The notes under the pieces are model-generated. The model made no database searches, had not been told where the DNA came from, and worked only from the letters and a program-made list of their open reading frames with translations. From assembly GCA_963696545.1 (NCBI GenBank), contig CAVOKQ010000010.1, positions 1 through 37,533 on the forward strand: 37,533 nt of DNA, written 5' to 3'. Made by a program: the position numbers and the translations under genes. Each line of letters opens with the position of its first letter. Within the stretch, counting starts at the first letter, position 1. The stretch is from RPQJ01 sp963696545 (GTDB lineage: Bacteria; Pseudomonadota; Gammaproteobacteria; Steroidobacterales; Steroidobacteraceae). This document shows, in pieces, positions 24,335-32,264 of this stretch.

Positions 24335-24943
24335 CTACGTTATTGCCAGCCAGGACTTCACGCCAGGGTGGTCACGCACGGCGTCGTGTACGCCGACGAG
24401 CCTCGGGTAGCCCGCGAAGATCGTCGCGGGAATGTGGTCGACCTTGCCGCCGTTGAACCAGCGCACCGCCATGTAGATCTTCAGATCCACGACGTGAATC
24501 TTCGCGCCGCCGAAGAACGGCCCGGCGGTGATGTTCCGTTCCGCTGCCCTGGCCCACGCGGGCAGATAGCCTGCCACCAGTGCCTCGCGTGCTGCCTTCT
24601 TCTCAGCCTCCCCCATTCGGAGGGTCGGCGACACGCCGGCGCGCAGATCCTCCACGTGCTGCATCATCCCTTCGTGACGAGCCGCCTCGACGTCGTCGGC
24701 GGGGTGCAGTCCGTGCCGACGGCCGATCAGCACCAGGATCGCATTTGAGTGCGCGAGTGCAGGTCCACCCGGCAACTCGAGCACTGGCACGCCGCCGTAG
24801 GGCGTCTGTTCCTTCATCGCCGGCCAGTCGGCGGGCTTGATGCGCACATCTTCGAAGTCCACGCCCGCGAGGTGCAGCGCGAGACGACACTCTTCCCCGC
24901 GACTCACGGGGGCATCGAAGTAAACCAGTCTGATCTTGCTCAT
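24335..24943 (-). CDS. Glutathione S-transferase
   Basis: A 202-residue enzyme. The N-terminal thioredoxin-like domain includes LVYFDAPVSRGEECRLALHLAGV, the cis-Pro motif VPVLEL and the Ser-containing HSNAILVLIG that binds the gamma-glutamyl group. The C-terminal all-helical domain includes GPFFGGAKIHVVDLKIYMAVRW. The start SKIRLVYFDAP.SRGEECRL suggests a sigma-like or nu-like bacterial class. It probably conjugates or reduces electrophiles, which would suit a neighbour of an aldehyde dehydrogenase, but the genes are convergent and need not be co-regulated. Confidence 0.9.
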   Translation of the reverse strand: MSKIRLVYFDAPVSRGEECRLALHLAGVDFEDVRIKPADWPAMKEQTPYGGVPVLELPGGPALAHSNAILVLIGRRHGLHPADDVEAARHEGMMQHVEDLRAGVSPTLRMGEAEKKAAREALVAGYLPAWARAAERNITAGPFFGGAKIHVVDLKIYMAVRWFNGGKVDHIPATIFAGYPRLVGVHDAVRDHPGVKSWLAIT

Positions 24944-25191
24944 GGGGGAAAGGTTATCACCGCCGCAGTTGCGGATACCGGATCAGCCGCAATACGACGA
25001 CGGAGACCGTGAACCGGCCCCTTCTTCTGACATAACGTGTCGCGGGCAGCGTGGGCGGGCTGCCCTTTGCCGTATCGAGTCTCAATTCGTGATGCAGCGC
25101 AGGTTCTCGCAGCACGCCATATCTACACTCCGCTAGTGACCGGATACGGCGGACGCCGTTCGCCGATCCTGGTCTTGAGAAGGAGTGTCCC

Positions 25192-27312
25192 GTGGCCGCG
25201 ACGCTCGGTACTGCTCGTGCACAGCCGGCACCTGCGCTCGCCCCAGGTGCTCGACCGGCTCCGGCGACTCGCGTCGACGTCATCGCGGTCACCCGCGACG
25301 ATGCACTGCTCGAGCAGGTCGGCCTGGCGCTAGACGGCGAAACGGGTATCCGGCTCGCGGATTCCGTCGACGCGGTGGCCGAGCACATGGAGGCCGCTAG
25401 TGCCCAGGTCATCCTGCTCGACGCGCGCGAGTACCCGGACCTGGGCGGTGCCGTGGACCGGCTGCAGTCGCTTGCCGATTCCTGCGTCGTCGTCGTGCTG
25501 GCGCCGGACTCCGCGGTGTCCGACGTAGCGAACACGGTCAGGCGGTCGGCGGTCTTCGCCGTGCTGCCGATACCGGTCGAGCCTGGCAAGACTTCGGCTG
25601 TGCTCGAGGGAGCGCGGGAAGAGGCGTTGTCGCGGGCCATCCTCGCCGCACCGCAGCCCGCAGCACGCCCGCATGCCACTCAAGTCACGGCGCCGCAGCC
25701 CAACCCCGCGCTGCCAACGCCTGCGGCTGCGCCGGCGGCGATCGCTCCGCCCGCCAAGCCACGGACCCCGGGGTGGCTCATGCCGGCCGGAATCGCGCTG
25801 CTCGTGCTCGGCATCGCAGTCACCTGGTTTCTGGTCGACCGCGCGGCACCGGACACACAGCAAGCATCGCAGGACGTCGCGATCGCTCCCGACACTGCGC
25901 CGGTCGCAGCAACAAGTGCCTCGCCGGCGCGCGTCGAGCAGGGATCGATCGAGGAATTGCTCGACAAGGCCGGGGCCGCTTTTCGCGAGCGCCGCTATGT
26001 GGAGCCCTCCTCCGACAGCGCATACCTGTACTACCGATCCGTCCTTGCGCAAGCGCCGGACAACGGAGAGGCGCGGGAGGGCATGCAGCGCGTAGCCGCG
26101 ATACTGGACCAACGACTGCAGTCGGCGCTTGCGGAGCGGCGGTTCGACGATGCGGAAACCGCATTGGCGCAACTCACGCTCGTGCGGCCGGCCGACCCCG
26201 GGTCACAGGCCGCCGCAACTCGTATCGTCGAAGGCCAGATCGCCGCAGCCCTCGACGCCGCCAGGATCGATCGCGCGAGCCAGCTGCTGCAGCAGGCCAC
26301 GCTGGCACGCACGTTGCCCGCCGCTCGCGCGGCGTATTGGCGCGAGGAAATAGGCCGTCGGCAGGCCGGCACGCAGGTCAACCAGCTTGCGGGCCTCGTA
26401 TCTGCGCGCATCGCGGAAGGCAGGCTGCTTGAGCCCGCAGGCGACAGTGCCAGGGACTATCTCGCGCAACTGACCAGGCTGACGCCGAACACGCGGACGC
26501 AGGCTGCAGCGAGCCGCAAGCTCGGGCAGGCATTCCTGCAGCGCGCGCAAGCTGCAAGTGCGCAACGCCAGACCGCCGAAGCGGATCGCTGGCTGGCGGA
26601 GGCGCGTGCCGTTGGAGTCAGACCAGTCGGGGACCTCGCCACAGCGCCGGTGGCGTCGACACCCACCGACAACACGACCTCGACTCCGCCGGCGCCTTCT
26701 GCGACCGAGCGCCTCACCCGGCTTGTTCAGCAGCGGATCAGCGAAGGTCATCTGGTCGACCCAACCCAGGACAGCGCTGTCTTCTACTACGCTGCGTTGC
26801 GCGCGGCGGACCCGACCGGCCCGACGACTGCCGAACAGGCCCGCGTGCTTGTGTCGCAACTGTTCGACAGGAGCAGTACCGCGCTGGCGACTGGTGACCT
26901 GGAGACAGCCCAACGGTACCTGGCGGCGGCACGCCAGTTCGGACTCGACCCCGCCCGGTTCGACTCGCTCGAACAGCGCCTGGCCGCGGCGCGCCGGCCG
27001 CCAACCCCGCCGCCGGTGCCCGTGCAGTCAGCCCCGCTCGAGCGCACTTACTACGTGGCACCGGTCTATCCGAAGAAGGCTCTCGAAAGACAGCTCGGTG
27101 GCGAGGTCCAGGTTCGCATCACCGTCGATGCGGAAGGACGCGTCAAGGGCGTCGCGATCCTGTCTTCGACTCCGTCCGGAGTGTTCGACCAGGCGGTCCT
27201 GGCGGCCGTCAGCCGCTGGCGCTTCAAGCCCCCGCCGGCGGACGCCGGGGGTGTCGACGCAAGCACAATCACTTCCGTCACATTCAAACCCACGGACGGT
27301 GCACGAAGATGA
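25192..27312 (+). CDS. TonB C-terminal-domain protein with degenerate receiver domain
   Basis: A 706-residue inner-membrane protein from GTG 25192 (AAGGAG at 25180). Residues 30-135 look like a response-regulator receiver: VDVIAVTRDD at strand 1, VILLDARE at strand 3 with Asp in the phosphoacceptor place, and VVVLAP at strand 4. The invariant Lys-Pro is replaced by LPIPVEP, so it is probably a pseudo-receiver. A Pro/Ala linker and one membrane helix follow (residues 195-218). The periplasmic part (230-600) has three repeats of a helical unit bearing 'GRLLEPAGDSARDYLAQLTRL' or 'GHLVDPTQDSAVFYYAALRA'. The C-terminus (618-690) is a TonB domain: YPKKALERQLGGEVQVRITVDAEGRV and AVSRWRFKP. It overlaps the kinase gene by four bases. 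Confidence 0.85.
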   Translation: MAATLGTARAQPAPALAPGARPAPATRVDVIAVTRDDALLEQVGLALDGETGIRLADSVDAVAEHMEAASAQVILLDAREYPDLGGAVDRLQSLADSCVVVVLAPDSAVSDVANTVRRSAVFAVLPIPVEPGKTSAVLEGAREEALSRAILAAPQPAARPHATQVTAPQPNPALPTPAAAPAAIAPPAKPRTPGWLMPAGIALLVLGIAVTWFLVDRAAPDTQQASQDVAIAPDTAPVAATSASPARVEQGSIEELLDKAGAAFRERRYVEPSSDSAYLYYRSVLAQAPDNGEAREGMQRVAAILDQRLQSALAERRFDDAETALAQLTLVRPADPGSQAAATRIVEGQIAAALDAARIDRASQLLQQATLARTLPAARAAYWREEIGRRQAGTQVNQLAGLVSARIAEGRLLEPAGDSARDYLAQLTRLTPNTRTQAAASRKLGQAFLQRAQAASAQRQTAEADRWLAEARAVGVRPVGDLATAPVASTPTDNTTSTPPAPSATERLTRLVQQRISEGHLVDPTQDSAVFYYAALRAADPTGPTTAEQARVLVSQLFDRSSTALATGDLETAQRYLAAARQFGLDPARFDSLEQRLAAARRPPTPPPVPVQSAPLERTYYVAPVYPKKALERQLGGEVQVRITVDAEGRVKGVAILSSTPSGVFDQAVLAAVSRWRFKPPPADAGGVDASTITSVTFKPTDGARR

Positions 27313-29477
27313 ATCCGATCGCGGCACCACGCAAGACAGGAAGGGCCTTGATGAGCGACCTCTTTGCTCGATTCAAGGGCCCTGCTACCGCGGCCGGATT
27401 CCTGGCACTGCTGGCAGCGTTCATCGCCACGGTACTGCTGCCGGGCTATCGACTCGCGAGCCAGCTGTCAGAAAGCACTGCGGCGTTGAAGCTCGTCAGC
27501 GAGCAGCGCAGCGCGCCGGAGGCGATGGTACGTTCGCTGGCCGCCATCAGGGACCGGCTCAGGTCCGGCAGTTACGTCGGTGACTCGATCGCCGAGCTCG
27601 CCGCCTCGAGGCGCGAGTACGACCTGGCGCTCGCCCAGCTCCGCCAGACAGGGACACCTGGCTCGGCGGAACTGCAGCGAACCGAGCAGGCCTGGAAAGA
27701 GTATCGCGCGTTGCTCGAGCCGGTGACCGTCTTCAGCGGCGTGCCCTATGTCGATTCCGACCGTTCCGGCACGCAACTCAATGCCAGCGGCAAGCGCCTG
27801 ATGGACGACACCCGCAAGTCGCTGGAGTATGGACGGCAGAATGCGGCACGCATGAGCGGCAGCCTGACGGCCATTGGCACGCGACTGGAGAGCGAGTCAG
27901 TGGCCGGTGCCGCGACGCTTCGCCGCCTGATGATCGCCGGCATGGTCTTCGCTGGTTTCCTGCTGGCACTGGTCGCGCGTTTCCAATGGCTGAAGGTCCG
28001 GGAGGAACGGGCAGCGCAGGACGCGCGGCAGCAGACACGCGACATCCTGGGCACCGTCAAGGAAGGTCTGTGCCTGATCGACAGGGACTTCCGCATCGGG
28101 ACAACGCATTCTGCCGCATTGGCGGCGCTCTTCAGGCGCGACTCGTTCGACGGCCTCACCTTCGAGGAACTGCTGCGCGGGCTCGTCTCTGAGGCGACGC
28201 TCGAGACCGCATCCAAGTACGTGAAGCTGCTCTGGGGCGACAGGGCCAACGAGAACCTGATCAAGAGCATCAACCCGCTGGCCGAGGTCGAAGTGAGTTT
28301 CGAGCACGACCACGGCGGTCGGGACACGCGCTACCTCGAGTTCGACTTCCACCGGGTCAAGCAGGACGGCGGTGTGCGACAGATCCTGGTGTCCGTCAGC
28401 GACGTGACTTCACGCGTCCTGCTGGCCCGGGAGATCAAGCAGTCGCAGGCTTCCGCCGATGCGCAGATGGACCTGCTGCTCGCGATACTGCAGGTTGAAC
28501 CCGGCCAGCTCGAGGCGTTCCTGTCGGACTGCAATGCCGCGCTGCGGATGGTCAACAGCGTCATGAAAGTCCCGGCGCGCGGCGACGCGGATTTCCGCAA
28601 GAAGGTGGACTCGCTGTTCCGCGAAATGCACAAGATCAAGGGCGATGCCGCAACGCTGGGTATCGCGACCGTGGAGAGCCGCGCCCACTCCTTCGAGGAC
28701 TCGCTGAAGGCACTTCGTGAGCGCACGGAGTTGGCGGGGAACGATTTCCTGCCGCTCGTCGTGCGCCTCGACGACATGTTTGCGCATCTCAAGGCGATCC
28801 AGGAACTGCTCGTTCGGCTCGACAACCTGCGGGCGGCTTCGGTGCTCGGGGCGGCACCGGCAGCGACCGCATCCGCACGCACGCCTCTGCCCGCGCCGGG
28901 GCCAGCACGCAACCTGGCCGGTACGCTCGAATCACTGGCCGCGCGCATCGCCTCCGATCACGGCAAGCGTGTCCGCCTCGTAACGAGCGGCCTCGAGCAG
29001 GTGCCCGGTAACTACCTCCGCGAAGTGCAGAACGTCGTGATCCAGTTCGTCCGCAATGCGGTGGTGCACGGGATCGAGGATGCTGCGCTGCGCAGCGGCA
29101 GCGGCAAGGACCCGGCGGGCCTGCTGCAGGTGGAGTTCAAGGCACGCGAGCATGGATTCGAGCTCCTCTTCCAGGACGACGGCGCCGGCATACGCGCCGA
29201 CCTCGTGCGGGAGAAGGCAGTCGCGCTGGGCATCGTCGATGCAGCGCATGCCCGGACGCTGGACGAAAAATCGACGCTCGGCCTGATCTTCAAGGCGGGT
29301 CTCTCAACGCAAGACGGCGACGACCGCGACGCCGGACGCGGCGTCGGCCTCGACCTGGTGATCAAGTCCGTCAATCAGCTGGGCGGCAAGATTGCGGTCG
29401 CAACTGTGCCGGGCAAGCTGACCCGCTTCCGCGTCCTGCTCCCGGCCCAGGACGAGCGCCGCGACGCCGTCGCATAG
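27309..29477 (+). CDS. Membrane-bound Hpt/HATPase histidine kinase, CheA-like
   Basis: A 722-residue kinase. Two membrane helices (about 24-46 and 205-226) flank a 155-residue periplasmic helical sensor. A PAS-like domain follows (240-370, GTVKEGLCLIDRDFRIG). An Hpt domain carries His441 in REMHKIKGDAATLG, the CheA-type phosphorylation site. A linker and an HATPase domain come last: N box VRNAVVHGIED (Asn583), G1 DDGAGI and G2 GRGVGLDLV. Unlike CheA, there is no P2 and no CheW-like coupling domain, and the kinase has its own transmembrane sensor. It is coupled to the TonB gene through ATGA and precedes a CheY-like regulator. Met 27351 is an alternative start. Confidence 0.92.
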   Translation: MNPIAAPRKTGRALMSDLFARFKGPATAAGFLALLAAFIATVLLPGYRLASQLSESTAALKLVSEQRSAPEAMVRSLAAIRDRLRSGSYVGDSIAELAASRREYDLALAQLRQTGTPGSAELQRTEQAWKEYRALLEPVTVFSGVPYVDSDRSGTQLNASGKRLMDDTRKSLEYGRQNAARMSGSLTAIGTRLESESVAGAATLRRLMIAGMVFAGFLLALVARFQWLKVREERAAQDARQQTRDILGTVKEGLCLIDRDFRIGTTHSAALAALFRRDSFDGLTFEELLRGLVSEATLETASKYVKLLWGDRANENLIKSINPLAEVEVSFEHDHGGRDTRYLEFDFHRVKQDGGVRQILVSVSDVTSRVLLAREIKQSQASADAQMDLLLAILQVEPGQLEAFLSDCNAALRMVNSVMKVPARGDADFRKKVDSLFREMHKIKGDAATLGIATVESRAHSFEDSLKALRERTELAGNDFLPLVVRLDDMFAHLKAIQELLVRLDNLRAASVLGAAPAATASARTPLPAPGPARNLAGTLESLAARIASDHGKRVRLVTSGLEQVPGNYLREVQNVVIQFVRNAVVHGIEDAALRSGSGKDPAGLLQVEFKAREHGFELLFQDDGAGIRADLVREKAVALGIVDAAHARTLDEKSTLGLIFKAGLSTQDGDDRDAGRGVGLDLVIKSVNQLGGKIAVATVPGKLTRFRVLLPAQDERRDAVA

Positions 29478-29527
29478 GCGGGATCGACAGGTCATGAGCA
29501 CGATGATCTCAGAGGCATGCGACGTCG

Positions 29528-29899
29528 GTGCGGCCGCTGCGCCTGCTGATCGTCGACGACTCGAACATCATCCGTCGCCGCATCGAGCGCTCCCAGCGAC
29601 TGCCCCGGCTGCAGGTCGTCGGCACTGCACGTGACGGTCGCGAGGCGGTCGAGCGGTTCATCGAGACAGACCCCGACGTCGTCACGATGGACATCACGAT
29701 GCCCCACATGAACGGCATCGAGTGCGTGGAAGAGCTGGTACGGATGAAGCCCGGCGTATTGATCCTCATCGTGTCGGCGCTGGCCGACAAGGCGACCGCG
29801 GTGGAGGCTATGGAAAAAGGCGCCAACGGCTTCCTGAACAAGCCGTTCTCCGATCGCCAGCTCAACGAGGCACTCGAAGAACTGCTGGGCGGAGCCTGA
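29528..29899 (+). CDS. CheY-like single-domain response regulator
   Basis: A 123-residue receiver with no output domain. Active-site residues are complete: Asp10 and Asp11 in LIVDDSN, phosphoacceptor Asp55 in VTMDITMPHMNG, Ser83 in IVSALADK, and Lys105 in LNKPFS. The GTG start at 29528 lies 50 bp after the kinase stop, with AGAGG upstream at a long distance. It is the likely phosphoryl target of the kinase and substrate of the CheX-like phosphatase that follows. Residues after MDITMPHMNG resemble CheY more than DNA-binding regulators, so the output is probably protein-protein contact, perhaps with the TonB-domain protein. Confidence 0.93.
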   Translation: MRPLRLLIVDDSNIIRRRIERSQRLPRLQVVGTARDGREAVERFIETDPDVVTMDITMPHMNGIECVEELVRMKPGVLILIVSALADKATAVEAMEKGANGFLNKPFSDRQLNEALEELLGGA

Positions 29900-29904
29900 C
29901 CGCG

Positions 29905-30354
29905 ATGCTCGACGAACAGGACATCCGCACCTTCCTGCACGGAACGACCCGCTACTTCGAGGTCGCCACGCGGCAACCGGCATTCGTCGGATCGCCCTAC
30001 CTGACGAGTCCCGGTGCATCGGAAATGCACGAATACACGGGTGTGATCTCCGTGTCCGGACGTCGCGACGGGGTCGTCTATTTCACGGCGCCGCGAGGCA
30101 TGCTCACGGTACTGCTGATGACGATGAACGAAAGCGACGTATCGCACGAGAACTTGTGCGACCTCGTCGGCGAGGTGGCGAATACCATCGCCGGCAATGC
30201 ACGCCGTGACTTCGGCAACCAGTTCGTCATCTCCGTTCCGACGGTACTGGCGGGCGGCGGCAGCAAACCGCAGCTGCCAAGGGGCGGCCAGCCGATCGTG
30301 ATACCCATCAACTGGCGCAGCCACTCGGCCCGCCTGGTCGTCTGCCTGAAATAG
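29905..30354 (+). CDS. cheX: CheX-like phosphatase
   Basis: A 149-residue CheC/CheX/FliY-fold protein that dephosphorylates CheY-type regulators. The catalytic ExxN pair is Glu90 and Asn93 in LVGEVANTIAGNAR. The fold also shows the beta strand pair GVISVSGRRDGVVYFTAP and the C-terminal VISVPTVLAGGG. CheX proteins normally act as dimers with one such helix each, and the length matches. It starts 5 bp after the regulator stop. It would limit signal lifetime in this operon, as CheZ or CheX do in chemotaxis. Confidence 0.92.
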   Translation: MLDEQDIRTFLHGTTRYFEVATRQPAFVGSPYLTSPGASEMHEYTGVISVSGRRDGVVYFTAPRGMLTVLLMTMNESDVSHENLCDLVGEVANTIAGNARRDFGNQFVISVPTVLAGGGSKPQLPRGGQPIVIPINWRSHSARLVVCLK

Positions 30355-30402
30355 CGCACGCGCATCGGACGCACGCCGGCTACTCGGCGAGAGAAGTGCG
30401 TG

Positions 30403-30759
30403 CTACTTCCTGGCCGGCTTGCACTCCACGTTCACGTCGACGGAGAACCACTCTCGCCTGGCGCGAAACACGCTCTGCTCCGTCTTCCCTGGATCGACGT
30501 ACGTCGTCGTCCTGTATAGCGCCTGCGGGGCGGCGTCGTAGCGAAGATCGCAGCGCACCTTGATGTCGTTCTTGTTGGTCAGCTTGATGACCAGCATCCC
30601 GGTATTGGCCACGGGCTCGATCTTGACATCGAGGTCGTCCAGCGTCGCCGTGACGTGAACCTTGTAGTTCTGCGCAAATGCAGGGAGCATCAACGCTGCG
30701 AGTACCAGCAGCGCGCCCAGTCTGCTTGCGGCCCGCAGCCGCGAGTTGAGCGTGTTCAT
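30403..30759 (-). CDS. Exported small protein of unknown function
   Basis: A 118-residue protein from ATG 30759, six bases after GAGG; the ATG just upstream (30762) sits too close to it. The signal peptide is RAASRLGALLVLAALMLPAFA, cut before QN. The mature protein is a single beta-rich domain (KVHVTATLDDLDVKIEPVANTGMLVIKLTNKNDIKVRCDLRYDAAPQ), similar in style to periplasmic immunoglobulin-like or chaperone-like domains. Two cysteines (in VRCDLR and NVECKP) may pair. It is followed upstream on the same strand by the glycine-zipper lipoprotein gene, 20 bp away. No family is named. Confidence 0.75.
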   Translation of the reverse strand: MNTLNSRLRAASRLGALLVLAALMLPAFAQNYKVHVTATLDDLDVKIEPVANTGMLVIKLTNKNDIKVRCDLRYDAAPQALYRTTTYVDPGKTEQSVFRARREWFSVDVNVECKPARK

Positions 30760-30779
30760 CATTGGCCTCGCGCGCAAAC

Positions 30780-31124
30780 TTAGTTCAACACTTTGTACCC
30801 GCGACCGCTGAGGCAGCGCTTCACGACGTTCTGCTGGTCCTCGTCCGCCTTCAGCGCGGACGACGCGCCGCCACTCACGGCGCCGACCGCTGCCGCCTCG
30901 CCAATATCGTGGCCGATGGCGCCAACCGCTGCACCGACCGCGGCACCCGCGACCGCGCCCTTCGCGACGCCCGTGGCCGGGTTGATCTGCGCCGCGTACT
31001 GCTGGCACTCAGCCAGGTCACGCTGGTACGCGGCCATGTTGACGCCCTTGGTATCGATGATTGGTTCCGGGTGCGCCGTGCAGCCTGACGCGAGCACTGC
31101 CGCGATAGCCAGGAGTCGTTTCAT
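30780..31124 (-). CDS. Glycine-zipper lipoprotein
   Basis: A 114-residue lipoprotein with lipobox ASGC at residues 12-15. The central segment GVAKGAVAGAAVGAAVGAIGHDIGEAAAVGAVSGGASSAL is a glycine-zipper of the SlyB/OmpA-like type that packs into or against the outer membrane. The C-terminal VVKRCLSGRGYKVLN is a common ending of such proteins. NMAAYQRDLAECQQYAAQ is the usual N-terminal helix with a Cys. It lies four bases from the acyl-CoA dehydrogenase gene stop on the same strand, so all may form one transcript. Confidence 0.88.
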   Translation of the reverse strand: MKRLLAIAAVLASGCTAHPEPIIDTKGVNMAAYQRDLAECQQYAAQINPATGVAKGAVAGAAVGAAVGAIGHDIGEAAAVGAVSGGASSALKADEDQQNVVKRCLSGRGYKVLN

Positions 31125-31127
31125 CTC

Positions 31128-32252
31128 CTAGTACCCGCGGAGCGTCGCGACCCGGTCAGCGTGGAACCCGGCGTCGCCGAACAGTTCCTGCAATACGCGC
31201 GCACGCTTCATGAATAACCCGATGTCCAGGTCGTCGGTCATGCCGATGCCGCCGTGCATCTGCACACCTTCCTGAACGGCGCGGTTGGCGGTCGTGCACG
31301 CGCGGGCCTTGGCCTGCGAGACCAGTACCCGCGCCTGCGTCGGATTCCGGTCCACGGCCTGCAGTGCCTTCAGCACGATCGCGCGCGTCAACTCGAGATC
31401 GCAGTACAGTTGTGCCGCCCGGTGCTGCAGCGCCTGGAACTCGCCGATCGGTCGATTGAACTGCTTGCGTTGCTTCAAGTACGCGACAGTCCGTTCGAAC
31501 ACTTCGTCGGCCACGCCCAGCAGTTGCGCAGCAATGACCGACCGCCCGACATCGAGCATTTGCTCTAGCAGCGCGCCACCGCCGTCGGTGGTGCCGAGCA
31601 CGGCCTCGGCACCAACGTGCACGCTGCGCAGACGGAGTCGCGCGGCGTTGTGGGCGTCGACCATGGCGGTCCGCTCGAGCTCGACGCCCGCGGCGCTCGC
31701 CTCGACCAGGAATAGTGTCAGTACCTCTGCGCCCGTGCGGGCTGCGACGATCAGCGTGTCGGCCACGTGACCATCCAGCACGAGGAGCTTGCTGCCATCG
31801 AGCACGAAGCCCGTACCGTCGCGTACAGCCCGCGTGTCGATCACTGCAGGGCGGTGCTTGCTGCATTCATCGACGGCCACCGCCACGATGGTCTCCGCCG
31901 CCGCAATGCGTGGCAGCAGGCGGTCCTGCTGAGCCGCGGAACCGGCCCGCGAAATCGCCCAGGCTGCCAGCACCGCAGTGGACAGGAACGGTGTCGGTGT
32001 CAGCGTGTGCCCCAGCCGCTCGCTGATCAACCCCGCCTCCACGACGGAGAGGCCGAGGCCGCCCTGCGCTTCCGGAACCATTACGCCGCTGTAGCCCTGA
32101 CTGGCGAACTCCCGCCACAGATCGCGGCTGAAGCCGGTAACGTCGCGTGCATCACGGAGCTTCCGCAGGTGGGCGACCGGCGCGCGGTCCTCGAGGAATG
32201 ACTGCACGCTGTCGCCCAGCATGCGTTGTTCGTCACTTGGAACCAGTGTCAT
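31128..32252 (-). CDS. Acyl-CoA dehydrogenase, small subunit-type
   Basis: A 374-residue flavin enzyme of the acyl-CoA dehydrogenase superfamily. The N-terminal helical domain includes MLGDSVQSFLEDRAPVAHLRK and PEAQGGLGLSVVEAGLISERLG. The C-terminal domain includes the FAD motif RKQFNRPIGEFQALQH and the last helices AVQEGVQMHGGIGMTDDLDIGLFMKRA. Its length (374) and its neighbour's (393) mirror the FadE26/FadE27-type pairs that form heterotetramers acting on steroid or other bulky acyl-CoA side chains. Such pairing is an inference here. The gene follows the partner after 12 bp. Confidence 0.93.
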   Translation of the reverse strand: MTLVPSDEQRMLGDSVQSFLEDRAPVAHLRKLRDARDVTGFSRDLWREFASQGYSGVMVPEAQGGLGLSVVEAGLISERLGHTLTPTPFLSTAVLAAWAISRAGSAAQQDRLLPRIAAAETIVAVAVDECSKHRPAVIDTRAVRDGTGFVLDGSKLLVLDGHVADTLIVAARTGAEVLTLFLVEASAAGVELERTAMVDAHNAARLRLRSVHVGAEAVLGTTDGGGALLEQMLDVGRSVIAAQLLGVADEVFERTVAYLKQRKQFNRPIGEFQALQHRAAQLYCDLELTRAIVLKALQAVDRNPTQARVLVSQAKARACTTANRAVQEGVQMHGGIGMTDDLDIGLFMKRARVLQELFGDAGFHADRVATLRGY

Positions 32253-32264
32253 GCGTTGTCTCCG

